A stretch of DNA of 64,000 nucleotides, from the NCBI RefSeq assembly GCF_901709675.1, contig NW_023590239.1, forward strand, positions 28,366 to 92,365, in the 5' to 3' direction. Below the pieces are notes generated by a model. The model saw only the letters and a program-made list of their open reading frames with translations. It was not told the origin of the DNA and searched no databases. Source of the DNA: Syngnathus acus (taxonomy: Eukaryota > Chordata > Actinopteri > Syngnathiformes > Syngnathidae). Position numbers and translations under genes: made by a program. This document shows, in pieces, positions 47,701-56,460 of this stretch (position 1 is its first letter; each line of letters starts with the position of its first letter).

Positions 47701-50700
47701 TGGATTGATGGATGAATGGATGAATGAATCGAACAAACGAATGAATGGTGTCGTTCCAAAATGCGCCTCATGGGCTCAATGAGCGGGTCAGTAAAGCGCA
47801 TCTCTGGAAGATCCACCTAAGAGCACCCCAATCCACTGACTCTTTCAAAACCGGACTTAAAACTCACCTCTTTACTCTAGCATTTCCGTAATTCCTGTTC
47901 CCATATCCTGGTTGTCGTCCAGTTGTTTTATACTTGTCCTTGCTTTGTTTTCTTGTTTTTACTTGCCATGTAGCACTTTGAGATTCCTCCGAATGTAAAG
48001 TGCGTTATAAATATAATGTATTATTATTATTATTAGATCCTGTTCCACCTTTGCCTTGGGTCCACAGGTTACGTCAGGTCTCTGCCCTCTCTGTGGTTGG
48101 GCGCCGATGTCTCCACCACGGAAGATGACGCCCAATGGACTGACGGATCCCCGTTCACTTACAGCCACTCGAGTGCAGGTCGGTCTGAAAGCATGTCTGA
48201 TGCTTGTCGGCTGCACTTTGGAGGAACGGCGCAGCGCTGAGATCTTGTCTCCCTCCCTCTAGGTGACCCCGAAGAGGGGAAGTGTCTTTCCTTATTCACT
48301 GACAGCGGCGCCTGGAAGCACGACACGTGCGACAAGAAGAGAAGCTACGTCTGCAAGAAGATGAAAAAAGGTGAGTAAGTTGTGATGCTCCGCTGGCCGT
48401 CATCGTGCATTGACGTCCGTCTGTGCCCTGACGTCCGTCTTTGCCCTGACGTTTGTCTTTGCCCCGACGTCCGTCTTTGCCCTGACGTCTGTCTTTGCCT
48501 TTCCTCTTGCAGGAGTGGCAGAACCTTTGCTGTCTTCTGACGGTAAGTAGCCTGACAAAATTAGTCACAAATTCTGTGCAATTGTTCTTATTTTATTAAG
48601 TACGCAAATGTACTTGAATGTTTTTCGCGTTGACTCGCATGTGGCAATGTTTGTTTCACAACCGTGCTTTATAAAGGTGATTTTTTTTTTAGGGATCATT
48701 TAGAATTGTAAACGTCTCTGATGCCATTGGGCTAACCCAGTGCTTCTCAATTATTTTCTGTGATGCCCCCCCCCTAGGGAGAAGAAAATATTTCGCGCAC
48801 CCCCCCCTTCCATGTTATTAACATTAAAAAAAAACAAAAAATAAATAAAAAAAGATCAACTTACAATAAAGAATAACTTTATTATTAACATTGTTTTTAG
48901 TCTGTAACAGATCAAAGTGCATCACTGCCTGAAATTAAAAAATAAATTATAAGTATTCAAACTATAAACATTCTTGACCAACTGCCATTTTATGATGAAA
49001 AAAATACATCCATCTATCCATCCATTTTCTTTACCGCTTAGTCCCCACGGGGGTCGCGGGCGTGCTGGAGCCTATCCCAGCCGTCGTCGGGCAGTAGGCG
49101 GGGGACATCCTGAACCGGTTGCCAGCCAATCACAGGTCACACAGAAACAAACACCCATACGCACTCGCACTCACACCTAGGGACGATTTGGAGTGCTCAA
49201 TCGGCCTACCAAGCATGTTTTTGGGATGTGGGAGGAAACCGGAGTGCCAGGAGAACCCCCACGCGGGCCCGGGGAGAACATGCAAACTCCACACAGGGAG
49301 GGCCGGAGGTGGAATCGAACCCGCACCCTCCTAGCTGTGAGGCGGACGTGCTACCCAGTGCGCCACCGAGCTGCAATACAAATAAATACAAAAAAAATAA
49401 AATAAAATAATAATAAACATACATAATATTAACAGCAATAAATAAGATTCAATTCAAAGTAATCAGCAACATTAACTCAGGAGCACAATATATAAAAGAA
49501 TGTAACCTACAAAACAAAAATGAATAAAACAATTTGTGCTGTTCTTTAATCAAAATGAGGCAGCATTCCACGGCTGCAGGTAGTATCAGCTCTTCTGCAA
49601 TGGTGTTTTTTTTTTTTGGTTTTTGTTTTGCACTGAGCAATATGGTACGCTGCTTTAAACGATGCTTACAGTGCTTGCTGATTGACTAAAGTAGCATTCA
49701 CAAAGTGGGATGATTGTTGGCAACCCTGCTCAACATTTTTCCACGGTGTCCCACTGCACTTTTTTTCGCCTTCTCTGTGCTGTGTGTGCGAACGTTCCGT
49801 GCGCTCTCCACTGTAGAGCGGAGACTCCTTGCGCACACTCTTCCAGTGATACCGCCACCTACTGCAGTGGATGTCTAATTACCCTTTCATCCAGTACAGC
49901 CAAAAGAAAAGCATGTTCCCTGGTGTCACACGCGCCCCCCTTGGTATCGCGCCGCACTGGGCTAACCTATCAAGTCGAGTCCCGGATCTTCCAATTTGCC
50001 CGAGAAAATGTAGATTTGGCCAACCGTGACCCGCAAATTAGCCTTTGCTCAAAATGGTGGACTGAAGGGCAAAAACAGGTGTGTGCTCTGATCTGTTCCC
50101 CAAATTTTGCCCTCAGCCAACAAGTGTGCTCCCGGGTGGCTCGAGCTCGACTCCAGCTGCTACAAGAAGGTGGTGAAGCCCAACGGTTGGCTGGGGGCCT
50201 GGCACCACTGCGTCTGGGAGGGCGGCGACCTGCTCTCCATCACCACCTCGGCCGAGGAGTACTTTGTGAAGGACACCATGGGCGAGGGCACCCGCTTCTG
50301 GCTGGGACTCTCCAACCAGGTGAGACGGAAGCGCAAGCAGTCGTGGACTCTGCAGCAACAACTGGAACCGTTTTCTTCCCCCCCCCCCCAGAAATGCGAC
50401 GACGTCTGGTGTCGCTTTGAAGGTGGGAGCCAGAAGCTGACCTGGTCCGATGGCGAGACAATGAACCACACCAACTGGGCCTCAAATCAACTCGAAAGGT
50501 AAGCCGTAACAACTTTGCATGCTGTTGTCAGGCGGAGACGCGTAAAGGTTCTGGAACCAATTTTGAGAAGGACCACTCAAGGAAAATGCCTTTTTTTTTT
50601 TATCTACCGACAGCGCCAACGTTTCGTCCTGCGCCTACGTCAACCAAGGGGGAAGGGGTGAGCCCGGCAACTGGAGGTCTGGCTCCTGTGATTCCTCGTT

Positions 50701-53700
50701 GGCCTACATGTGCAAACGGCCGCTGAGTAAGCCTCCACGTCTGCGGTCACTTTGCCGTTGAAAGGCGCAAACGGTCTTTTTTTTTTTTGCAGGCTGCCCG
50801 AAGGGACGGACGTGTTCCCCCAAAGGTGGTCTTGCTGTAGTGGAGAGTGAGTTGCAGCACGCTTATTTGCACTTTAACCATGTGGTCATGGTTTCCTCCT
50901 CAATGTTCTCCATTGTGGCCTCAGCTTCCACCTGCGACACGGGCAACCTACTGTATGGCGATCATTGCTACTTTTACTCAAAGCTGTACAAAGATTGGGA
51001 GGATGCCGAGAAGTTCTGTGTTGCCCAGAAAGGCCACCTGGCTAGCGTCCACTCATGGCAAGAGGCTCAATTCGTGTTTGGTGAGCGCTAAGACGAACCG
51101 CCGCAGTCGTCGGTCCCACAAAGCTGCCGTCATTTAGCCGAAGCTCTTCTTGCCCTGAAGCTCTTGTTGTCCTTCCTTTCCTCAAGATCACTCGCAAAGC
51201 GTTTGGTTTTCTTGGCTGGGACTGAAGAAGAAAAGCAACGACTATGAGTATAGTGACGGAACAGCTTTTGTAAGTAAATTGTTGACGGACTTTGGAAAAG
51301 TCATTCTGCACGAGCTAGGTTGGGAAAGTTGAAATTTGAGCACAACAATTGCGCGGAGGAAGGGCGTTGGGAAGCCGAGAGTCCAACACCCTCATGTCGT
51401 CCGCAGGACTACAAGGTCTGGCAAGATGACACCACGAGGGACTGCGCATTCCCAAATTCTGTTGGGAAGATCGGCGGCAGCCCCTGCACAACGAAGCGGC
51501 CATTTGTCTGCAAAACAGGTGCAAAAATGTCCCTCCTGAGCGCTCCTTCATGCACTTGCTCATTCGCCCTCCTTTACCATGCAGCCAAGCGTGGAGGGCC
51601 TCGACAGCTGCCACCATTAGTCAGCCAACAGGGTAGGTGTCTCGCACTGCCGCCGTCTTCTACGCGGTCTTATGCTGTTTTGCCTTCCTGCGCCGTCTAT
51701 CTCGCAGGCTGGACTGACAAATGCGGCTGGTGGCTGGACGACCCCTCGGACGACTTCTGCTACCTGATGATCCGCCAGCCCACCAAGACCTGGCAGGAGG
51801 CGCAAGCCGACTGCAAAGGCCGCCAAGGGAACCTGCTCAGCATCGCCGACTCGGACGAGCAGGGCTTCGTACGCGGTAGGAGGCCATGAATTAAAATATA
51901 TTGGCCATAAACAAGTGGATCAATTCTTATTCTCCAACATGAAGCAAACGAGAAATAGAAGCTAAAGTAAATTGAAAAAGGCGTCATGTCTTCGTACGCG
52001 GTCTTCATACGGCCATGAATTTGCTAAGTCTTTGAGAAAAACCTTTTTTTCCTGCTACGCCTTCCTTTCCAACTCAAAACCTGATAAACCCGAGCGAGAT
52101 ATGGCCAGCGTTGCTCGGTTGTTGTTGTTTTTTTGTTGTTTCACTCTCTGTTGCAGTCTTGTTAGCGCTTTGTCACGGCTGTGCCGCACCCATCAGGTTG
52201 TAGTGCAGAGTCAAGTGTGAGTCGTTTTGGAATAATCTTGCATGTTCTCCTTGGGATCCAAAGGTATCGCCAAGCTTCTGGCGATGAATGATGACGCCTC
52301 CCTGTGGTTGGGCGCCGACGCCTCCATCAAGCGTGACGGCGACAAGTGGACTGACGGATCCCCCTTCTCTTACCTCCGCTCGAGTGCAGGTCGGGCTGAG
52401 GCGGTTGTCAGCTGCACTTTGGAGGAACGGATGAGCGCTCAGATCTTGTTTGCCTCCCTCCCTCCAGGTGTCCCTGAAGGGGGGAAATGTCTTTTCATGC
52501 TCACTGGCAGCGGCGACTGGAAGCGCGACACGTGCGACAACAAGAGAGGCTACGTCTGCAAGAAAAGAAGTAAGTGAGATGTGACGCCCCGCGGTGGACC
52601 GTCATCACGTGTCGACATCCACTTTCTGGTTCCCGCTTCTAGGAAAGACACATCAGCTGCCGCCACATGACGGTAAGTCGCCTTCAACGTCTGTGTAAAA
52701 AAAGACGGAGAGAAGTCAACGGTTGTGCTCTCACAGGCTACAAGAAGAAGCTTGTCTGCCAAGACGATTGGAAATCCCTCGAATGTCCCGATGAAAGAGT
52801 CATCCGCATACGGTCGGCTTTCCATGGACGGGAGCGTGGCGACGTCTGTCCGAGTGGCGGCGGATCACGCGGTAAGAATCCTCCAGTGGCATCGTTGTTT
52901 TTGGCTCGCTGTCCTGGAGCCGTTTCTGTCACGAGGTTTTCACACGCCGTCAGCGTTGGCGGTAACTCGTTTGTAACATATAACTCAATATAAAAATGCA
53001 TGGACGTGTGAGCGATGGCAATAGAAAATGTTTATTTGACCTTTTCTTGAATAAAAATAGAAAACGATGAAAAAGAGCTAGGCCGGGCGCTTTTTGGATT
53101 CCTCTTTTTCTAATAGTCATTAACCATTAAAATCCCCTACGTCCTGTGACAAGTTGAAGTCAGTATGTAAGTGTGCGAATAAAATGCGCGTGAAATGGTG
53201 GTGTGTTGTCACTTGCAGATGACTGCAGGGTGGAAGGGGCTCTCCGTCACTTCAGAGGATTGTGTGACAACTATCAGATTTGCCCCATTTACCCCATTTC
53301 CCTTACGGTTACGGGCTCCTGCCCTGGTGTCTCCAAATACCTCCGCGTCGTCTACAGCTGTGAGAAGAAAGGTGGGCTTCACATCCTGACACTTGCCGAT
53401 GATGTGCAAGGAAAGAATCCAACGGATCCCCAGATAGAGCGTCGGCTAGGAACGGGTGACCAGACATGAGAATGAATGAGCGAGCGTGCCTTCCACATTG
53501 TCTTTTTTTGTCTTTCCTCAGTGTGTCTTGATAGTCTGGGCATCGCTGACGGGAGAATCCCAGACTCCTCTTTTTCCGCCTCTTCCTCTGCGATCAATGC
53601 CAAACCTCACAAAGCGCGTCGGGGGGGCAGCGGTTGCTGGAGACCCTCCGAAATGTGTACGTAAAAACAAAAGTTGTGGTTTGGTATCCTGAGCAATGGA

Positions 53701-55297
53701 ATTCCTTCCGCCCTCAGTCGGCAGCTGGATCCAGGTGAACCTCGGTCAGAACTTCAAGGTGACAGGCATTGAGACCCAGAGCTGTACATACCGATTGCAA
53801 AGTTCCAGCGTATTTGCGATGCAGTTCAGTATTGACGGAATGACTTGGTATGACCACCCAAAGCAGGTGAGTGGCCGCTGACTCTCGACTTTGTCGTCCA
53901 GGCTGCTGTCGTTCCTTGCAAACGCGTGTGTTTTGTTTCCAGCCTTCTGTGGGGACGTATATTCTAACCAGGCCCGTGTTCGCCCAGTACGTCCGCCTCC
54001 TGCCAAAGTTTTTGGGCCTACGCTTTGACGTCTTAGGGTGCACGTCTGACGACACCCCTCGCAGTGAGTACGACGTTTGGAGTGCAGTGAGAAACTAGCA
54101 AGAAACGGGCTTTGATTTTCCCTTCTGACCCACAGACATCTTATGCAGCAGCACAGCCGCCAACCTCGGCCTCAACGGTTCAATGACGTGAGTCGGACTT
54201 GATAAGACGTTTCTTGCCGAAAAGCCTCCTCCTTACTAGACAAACTACTTCCGCAGGGTGCGGTGCCCACTGGGCTGCGCCCAAGCCGGCTACAAGGTCT
54301 ACGGAACACGGCTCTACGACCAAGTATGTTAATTACCGCACGACCTGCAAGCGGAGTTCTTGTTCTATGTCTGAGACGTTCTCTGAGTGCAGGACTCAAA
54401 CATCTGCGCGGCCGCTATTCACTCGGGCATCATTGAGATTGGAGGAGATGTGACTTTGCTGAAGACACTGCCACAGAAAGCCTACAACGGCTCCACCTGT
54501 AACGGAATCACCTCAAAAGTGTGCGTGCTCCGCTTTCACTGGCGAGTCCACTTAAAGATGCCCGGCTCATTCTCACTTTACTGTCTGCAGATATGTTAAC
54601 AAATTGGCTCCGTCTCCGTCTTACACTTTTGCTGACACGGGTGAGTAGAATGTCCAGAATAGAAAGCATTTCTTCACGTGACGCTATCTTGCACGCAGAG
54701 CCGAGATGCTTGGGACCTGACTGGGAGGAGTTTGCGGACTTCTGCTACAAACGTTTTGATGATACAAAGAAGTGGTACGACGCTCAACACTTCTGCAGGA
54801 GTCTCGATGCAGAGCTGGTGTCTATCCTCTCCGAGGCTGAGCGGGATTGGCAGCACGACCTCGTGAAGCTTGGTGCGTGCGCGCTAAGCGTCGCTCACAT
54901 CGGCTCGATATCTGCCATATCTGGAAAACGAATGAGAGCTCTGTTGCCGTTTGTCCTCTGCAGCCCCTGGAAACACGACGTGGACCGGACTGAACGACCT
55001 GGTCAATCGCGGCAGATTCGTGTGGTCGGACCGCCAGAAGGTGACCTTCACAAACTGGGCTCCGGGAAAACCTACCGGCCTGATGGAGAATTGCGTGGCC
55101 ACCTTGAGCCAGGTAGGTGCAGAAAAGATTGACCCGCTCGCCGAAGACAAGTTTAGATTTAAAATCGATCTCATTTTGACTTTCAGTCTGGCAAATGGAA
55201 GAAGATGTCCTGCATGGAATTAAACGGCTACGTGTGCAAGATGCCCACAGCGCGTTACACGCGGGATATAAAAGGCGCCAATGGAAGTTGCGAGTAA
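39210..55297 (+). CDS. Secreted multi-lectin protein: 9 CTLDs, SUEL, F5/8C, LCCL, CTLD (49 exons)
   Basis: Predicted secreted, multi-carbohydrate-binding protein of 1775 residues. Exons: 39210-39270, 41368-41567, 41633-41739, 41863-41975, 42045-42098, 42177-42332, 42409-42488, 43063-43177, 43253-43300, 43356-43523, 45035-45154, 45229-45333, 45416-45439, 45814-46019, 46088-46194, 46315-46427, 46501-46512, 46612-46767, 46854-46936, 47159-47267, 47356-47403, 47469-47636, 48068-48178, 48263-48370, 48513-48542, 50117-50319, 50392-50498, 50614-50726, 50793-50846, 50925-51080, 51187-51269, 51407-51518, 51585-51632, 51708-51875, 52264-52389, 52468-52569, 52643-52672, 52737-52871, 53219-53371, 53522-53656, 53718-53866, 53943-54063, 54136-54187, 54257-54323, 54393-54520, 54591-54640, 54699-54872, 54964-55112, 55187-55297. 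The sum is 5328 nt, divisible by three, without internal stops; all introns are GT-AG. Domains by residue: signal 1-20, three CTLD modules 21-1301, SUEL 1302-1397, F5/8C 1398-1532, LCCL 1533-1631, CTLD 1632-1775. No transmembrane segment. Databases may call it macrophage mannose receptor-like because of the CTLDs, but it lacks that receptor's ricin-B, fibronectin II and membrane parts. Confidence 0.85.
39271..41367 (+). other. Intron 1 with AT-rich and microsatellite DNA
   Basis: No exon is recognised. It holds a TAA/TAATAA-rich tract (about 39990-40120), an AT-rich piece where TTTCTTACA.CCC recurs at about 40125, 40285 and 40310 (local duplication), a GATT tetranucleotide run (about 40655-40697) and a short GAT run (40979-40993). 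Confidence 0.65.
42641..42929 (+). repeat. Intronic minisatellite, about 97-bp period, 3 copies
   Basis: GGGTTAGTTGCT starts units at 42641, 42735 and 42833. Each contains GTTGCCAGGGCGGGCAC and ATGTTCATACTACT. It lies in the intron between the second and third exons of CTLD2 and has no counterpart in modules 2 and 3, so it arose after the module duplications. Confidence 0.9.
43800..44640 (-). pseudogene. Decayed LINE reverse-transcriptase fragment in an intron
   Basis: On the minus strand, 44580-44296 reads like a LINE reverse transcriptase from the WLRSYLSNRQQFV stretch through a broken LVLFNDLC and on to MNTWFNVKPN, the region after motif B in CR1/Rex1-type elements. The catalytic box cannot be read in one frame; stops and frameshifts abound. 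The borders are approximate. It explains the unusual length of the intron inside CTLD3 (43524-45034). Confidence 0.6.
44753..44785 (+). repeat. (CA)n microsatellite
   Basis: About 13 CA units followed by a short TA run, within the same CTLD3 intron. Confidence 0.95.
46501..46512 (+). other. 12-nt linker microexon with shifted splice donor
   Basis: The matching exons of modules 1 and 3 are 54 nt. Here the region up to the homologous donor (GTGAGT at 46544) is only 43 nt because 11 nt are missing, which would put CTLD5 out of frame. A strong upstream donor GTAAGC at 46513 gives a 12-nt exon that keeps phase 1 and joins to the CTLD5 exon in frame. Skipping this exon would also keep the frame. 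Which form is used needs RNA data. Confidence 0.6.
47637..48067 (+). repeat. Intronic GGAT-type microsatellite and LINE 3' tail
   Basis: A degenerate (GGAT/GAAT)n run occupies about 47660-47745. From about 47795 to 48035 follows a fragment common as a LINE-type 3' end in fish: TAGCACTTTGAGATTCCTCC, AAAGTGCGTTATAAAT and a closing (ATT)n. The family is not assigned with certainty. The fragment lies in the first intron of CTLD6. Confidence 0.65.
48738..49959 (+). mobile_element. Non-autonomous hAT element in the intron between modules 2 and 3
   Basis: Starts CAGTGCTTCTCAATTATTTT and ends GCGCCGCACTG; the inverted repeats are short (CAGTGC/GCACTG). An exact 8-bp target duplication GGCTAACC flanks it at 48730-48737 and 49960-49967, which fits hAT. 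The homologous intron before module 2 has the uninterrupted sequence near 45650-45670 (CCATTGGGCTAAGCTAACC), so the insertion is later than the module duplication. It has no transposase ORF and contains a nested dispersed repeat. Confidence 0.85.
49003..49385 (+). repeat. Dispersed fish repeat nested in the hAT element
   Basis: The sequence has the landmarks of a very common fish repeat: CATCCATTTTCTTTACCGC, GGGTCGCGGGCGTGCTGGAG, CCTATCCCAGC, TTTTTGGGATGTGGGAGGAA, GGAGAACATGCAAACTCCAC and a GCCACCGAGCTGC end. A more decayed relative is at 56190-56460. I take it as a LINE 3' end or SINE-like copy and do not assign the family. Confidence 0.75.
50117..52672 (+). other. CTLD module 3 (CTLD7-9, 12 exons)
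   Basis: Third copy of the module (203, 107, 113, 54, 156, 83, 112, 48, 168, 126, 102 and 30 nt). CTLD7 reads NKCAPGWLELDSSCYKK and FWLGLSNQ; CTLD8 has YGDHCYFYS and CVAQKGHLASVHS; CTLD9 has CGWWLDDPSDDFCYLM, SLWLGADASIKRD and RGYVCKK. It is closest to module 2 in exons and in flanking introns, so modules 2 and 3 seem to be the younger pair. The final linker (52643-52672) leads into the SUEL domain. No canonical sugar-binding triplets are seen. Confidence 0.87.
52737..53371 (+). other. SUEL / rhamnose-binding lectin domain (2 exons)
   Basis: Exon 52737-52871 reads KKLVCQDDWKSLECPDERVI, then RIRSAFHGRERGDVCP, matching the SUEL pattern of Cys, Leu-x-Cys, an IxIxxAxYGR-like strand and Cys. Exon 53219-53371 continues DDCRVEGALRHFRGLCDNYQ, then SCPGVSKYLRVVYSCE, the closing CxGxxKYLxVxYxC signature. 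In fish rhamnose-binding lectins this fold binds rhamnose or galactose on bacteria and eggs. The usual YGR is FHGR here and the DPC before the last strand is SCP, so ligand preference may differ. Confidence 0.85.
53522..54063 (+). other. F5/8 type C (discoidin) domain (3 exons)
   Basis: Starts VCLDSLGIADGRIPDSSFSA, continues through CWRPSE, then SWIQVNLGQNFKVTGIETQS, FSIDGMTWYDHPKQ and FAQYVRLLPKFLGLRFDVLG with closing Cys. This is the usual discoidin sequence of a first Cys, a WIQVDLG-like strand, YxxDGxxW and YxRIxP. The F5/8C domain is a beta-sandwich that binds glycans, phospholipid or matrix. Exons 53522-53656, 53718-53866 and 53943-54063 have borders of phase 1, 1, 0 and 1. The N-terminal ASS.....G segment is short and serine-rich. 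Confidence 0.87.
54136..54640 (+). other. LCCL domain (4 exons)
   Basis: Exons 54136-54187, 54257-54323, 54393-54520 and 54591-54640 encode NGSMT followed by VRCPLGCAQAGYKVYGTRLY, then DSNICAAAIHSGIIEIGGDV and YNGSTCNGITSK. This matches the LCCL signature (Cys-Pro-x-x-Cys, VYGT, SxICxAAIHxGxI, YxGSxxNGI) found in limulus factor C, cochlin and Lgl1. In those proteins LCCL has been linked to lipopolysaccharide binding and innate defence. It follows the discoidin domain directly. Confidence 0.88.
54699..55297 (+). other. C-terminal CTLD10 (3 exons) and stop codon
   Basis: Reads PRCLGPDWEEFADFCYKRFD, WYDAQHFCRSLDAELVSILS, TTWTGLNDLVNRGRFVWSD and NWAPGKPTGLMENCV, closing MELNGYVCKMP. It is more like the CTLDs of mannose-receptor-type proteins than CTLD1-9 are, so it is not part of the module series. 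The EPN position reads KPT and WND reads WKK, so calcium-dependent mannose binding is unlikely. The protein ends ANGSCE with TAA at 55295-55297, no hydrophobic tail and no GPI-type signal. Confidence 0.87.
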
Positions 55298-55319
55298 TCA
55301 TATGAATGCAATTGACCTT

Positions 55320-55905
55320 GCATGATCATTCTGCTTGGTTTACCATGCATTTTGATTGACTGATTGATTTACCATGCATTCTTATGATTGATTTACCATG
55401 CAGTAGTCATCTTGTTAGAGTTACCATGTGTTATTATTCTGTTTAAGTTACCATGCATTCTTCTTCTTGACTTAACGTGATATTATGATTTACCATGTGT
55501 TATTATTCTGTAAGTTACCATGCATTCTTCTTCTTCTTGACTTAACGTGATATTATGATTTACCATGCATTATTATTATTTTGTTCAATTTACCATGCAT
55601 TATTATGATTGATGAACCATGCATTAGTCTTTTTGTTAGATTTACCATGTTATTATTCTGTTTAAGTTACCATGCATTCTTCTTTTTGACTTAACATGTG
55701 ATATTATGATTTACCATGCATTATTATTATTTTGTTCAATTTACCATGCATTATTATGATTGATTAACCATGCATTCTTCTTCTTGACTTAACATGTGAT
55801 ATTATTTTGTTCAATTTAACATGTTATTATTCTCTTAGATTTACCATGCATTTTCATAATTGATTTCTTATATTTCATTTACTTACCATGCATTATTATT
55901 CCATC
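55320..55905 (+). repeat. Degenerate minisatellite in the 3' UTR
   Basis: TTACCATGCATT-type units recur at least 15 times in one strand sense, mixed with TTATTATTCTGTTTAAG, TTCTTCTTGACTTAAC and TGATATTATGATT segments. Blocks of roughly 80-100 bp repeat imperfectly. It lies between the stop codon and the poly(A) signals, so it is probably transcribed as 3' UTR. Confidence 0.8.
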
Positions 55906-55933
55906 TGTCATGTTTAATTGACCCCAAAAAAAC

Positions 55934-55947
55934 AATAAAATAATAAA
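55934..55947 (+). terminator. Poly(A) signals of the lectin gene
   Basis: Two overlapping-region AATAAA hexamers lie at 55934-55939 and 55942-55947, about 640 bp after the stop codon, with T/GT-rich sequence following near 55953-55990. They are the first AATAAA hexamers I noticed after the stop. Confidence 0.6.
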
Positions 55948-56103
55948 GACAATTGGTGTCACCTGTTAACTCATTGAATAGTTTACTGTTTTGGACAGGG
56001 CAATTTTATAATCTGGTCAATTAGATCATACTTTATTACTCCTGATGTACGAGTATTAGTCAGACCTCCTCATGACGCCATTTTGGTGCATTTTTGCATG
56101 GCT

Positions 56104-56182
56104 CTTTGTAACAATTTGGAAAAAAAGATGTACTCTATTGCTTTTGTAACAATTTGGAAAAAAAGATGTACTCTATTGCTTT
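56104..56182 (+). repeat. 38-bp tandem duplication
   Basis: TTTGTAACAATTTGGAAAAA with the following AAGATGTACTCTATTGC occurs twice in direct succession. Confidence 0.9.
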
Positions 56183-56189
56183 CCACGGC

Positions 56190-56460
56190 ATGAAATCTAT
56201 CCATTGTCCTGAAGTGCTTATCCTCACGAGGGTCGCGGCTAGCCTATTCCAGCTGGGGGCACATCCTGAACTGGGTGCCAGGCAGTGGCAGGACCCACAT
56301 CATTCCCATCACCCCCCTTCCAAAAAAAACAGAAAACAAGTAGGAGCGGTCAATCGGCCTATCATGAATGTTTTTGAAACGTGGGAGGAAACCTACGCAT
56401 GCAAACGTGCAAACCCCACACGAGATGGCACTAAAGCCTGCGCTTAACGTACTGCACAAA
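56190..56460 (+). repeat. Decayed copy of the dispersed fish repeat
   Basis: Shares the landmarks CTATCCATTGTCCTGAAGTG, GAGGGTCGCGGCTAGCCTAT, ATGTTTTTGAAACGTGGGAG and GCAAACGTGCAAACCCCACA with the repeat at 49003-49385, but is more diverged and interrupted by an A-rich stretch. Confidence 0.7.

Larger units (their letters stand above)
45814..48542 (+). other. CTLD module 2 (CTLD4-6, 12 exons)
   Basis: This repeats module 1 exon for exon (206, 107, 113, 12, 156, 83, 109, 48, 168, 111, 108 and 30 nt). CTLD4 reads NKCAPGWLEHDSSCYKKEVV and FWLGLSNQ; CTLD5 has YGHYCYHYEK and CLAWGGRLASVHS; CTLD6 has CGWWLDDPINDFCYLM and SLWLGADV. Introns are also alignable with those of modules 1 and 3, for example the stretch before CTLD-a with GTCGAGTCCCGGATCTTCC. 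The duplication unit was therefore genomic, roughly 4 kb, not a retrocopy. The first linker exon is altered (see 46501-46512). EPN, QPD and WND are again absent. Confidence 0.87.
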
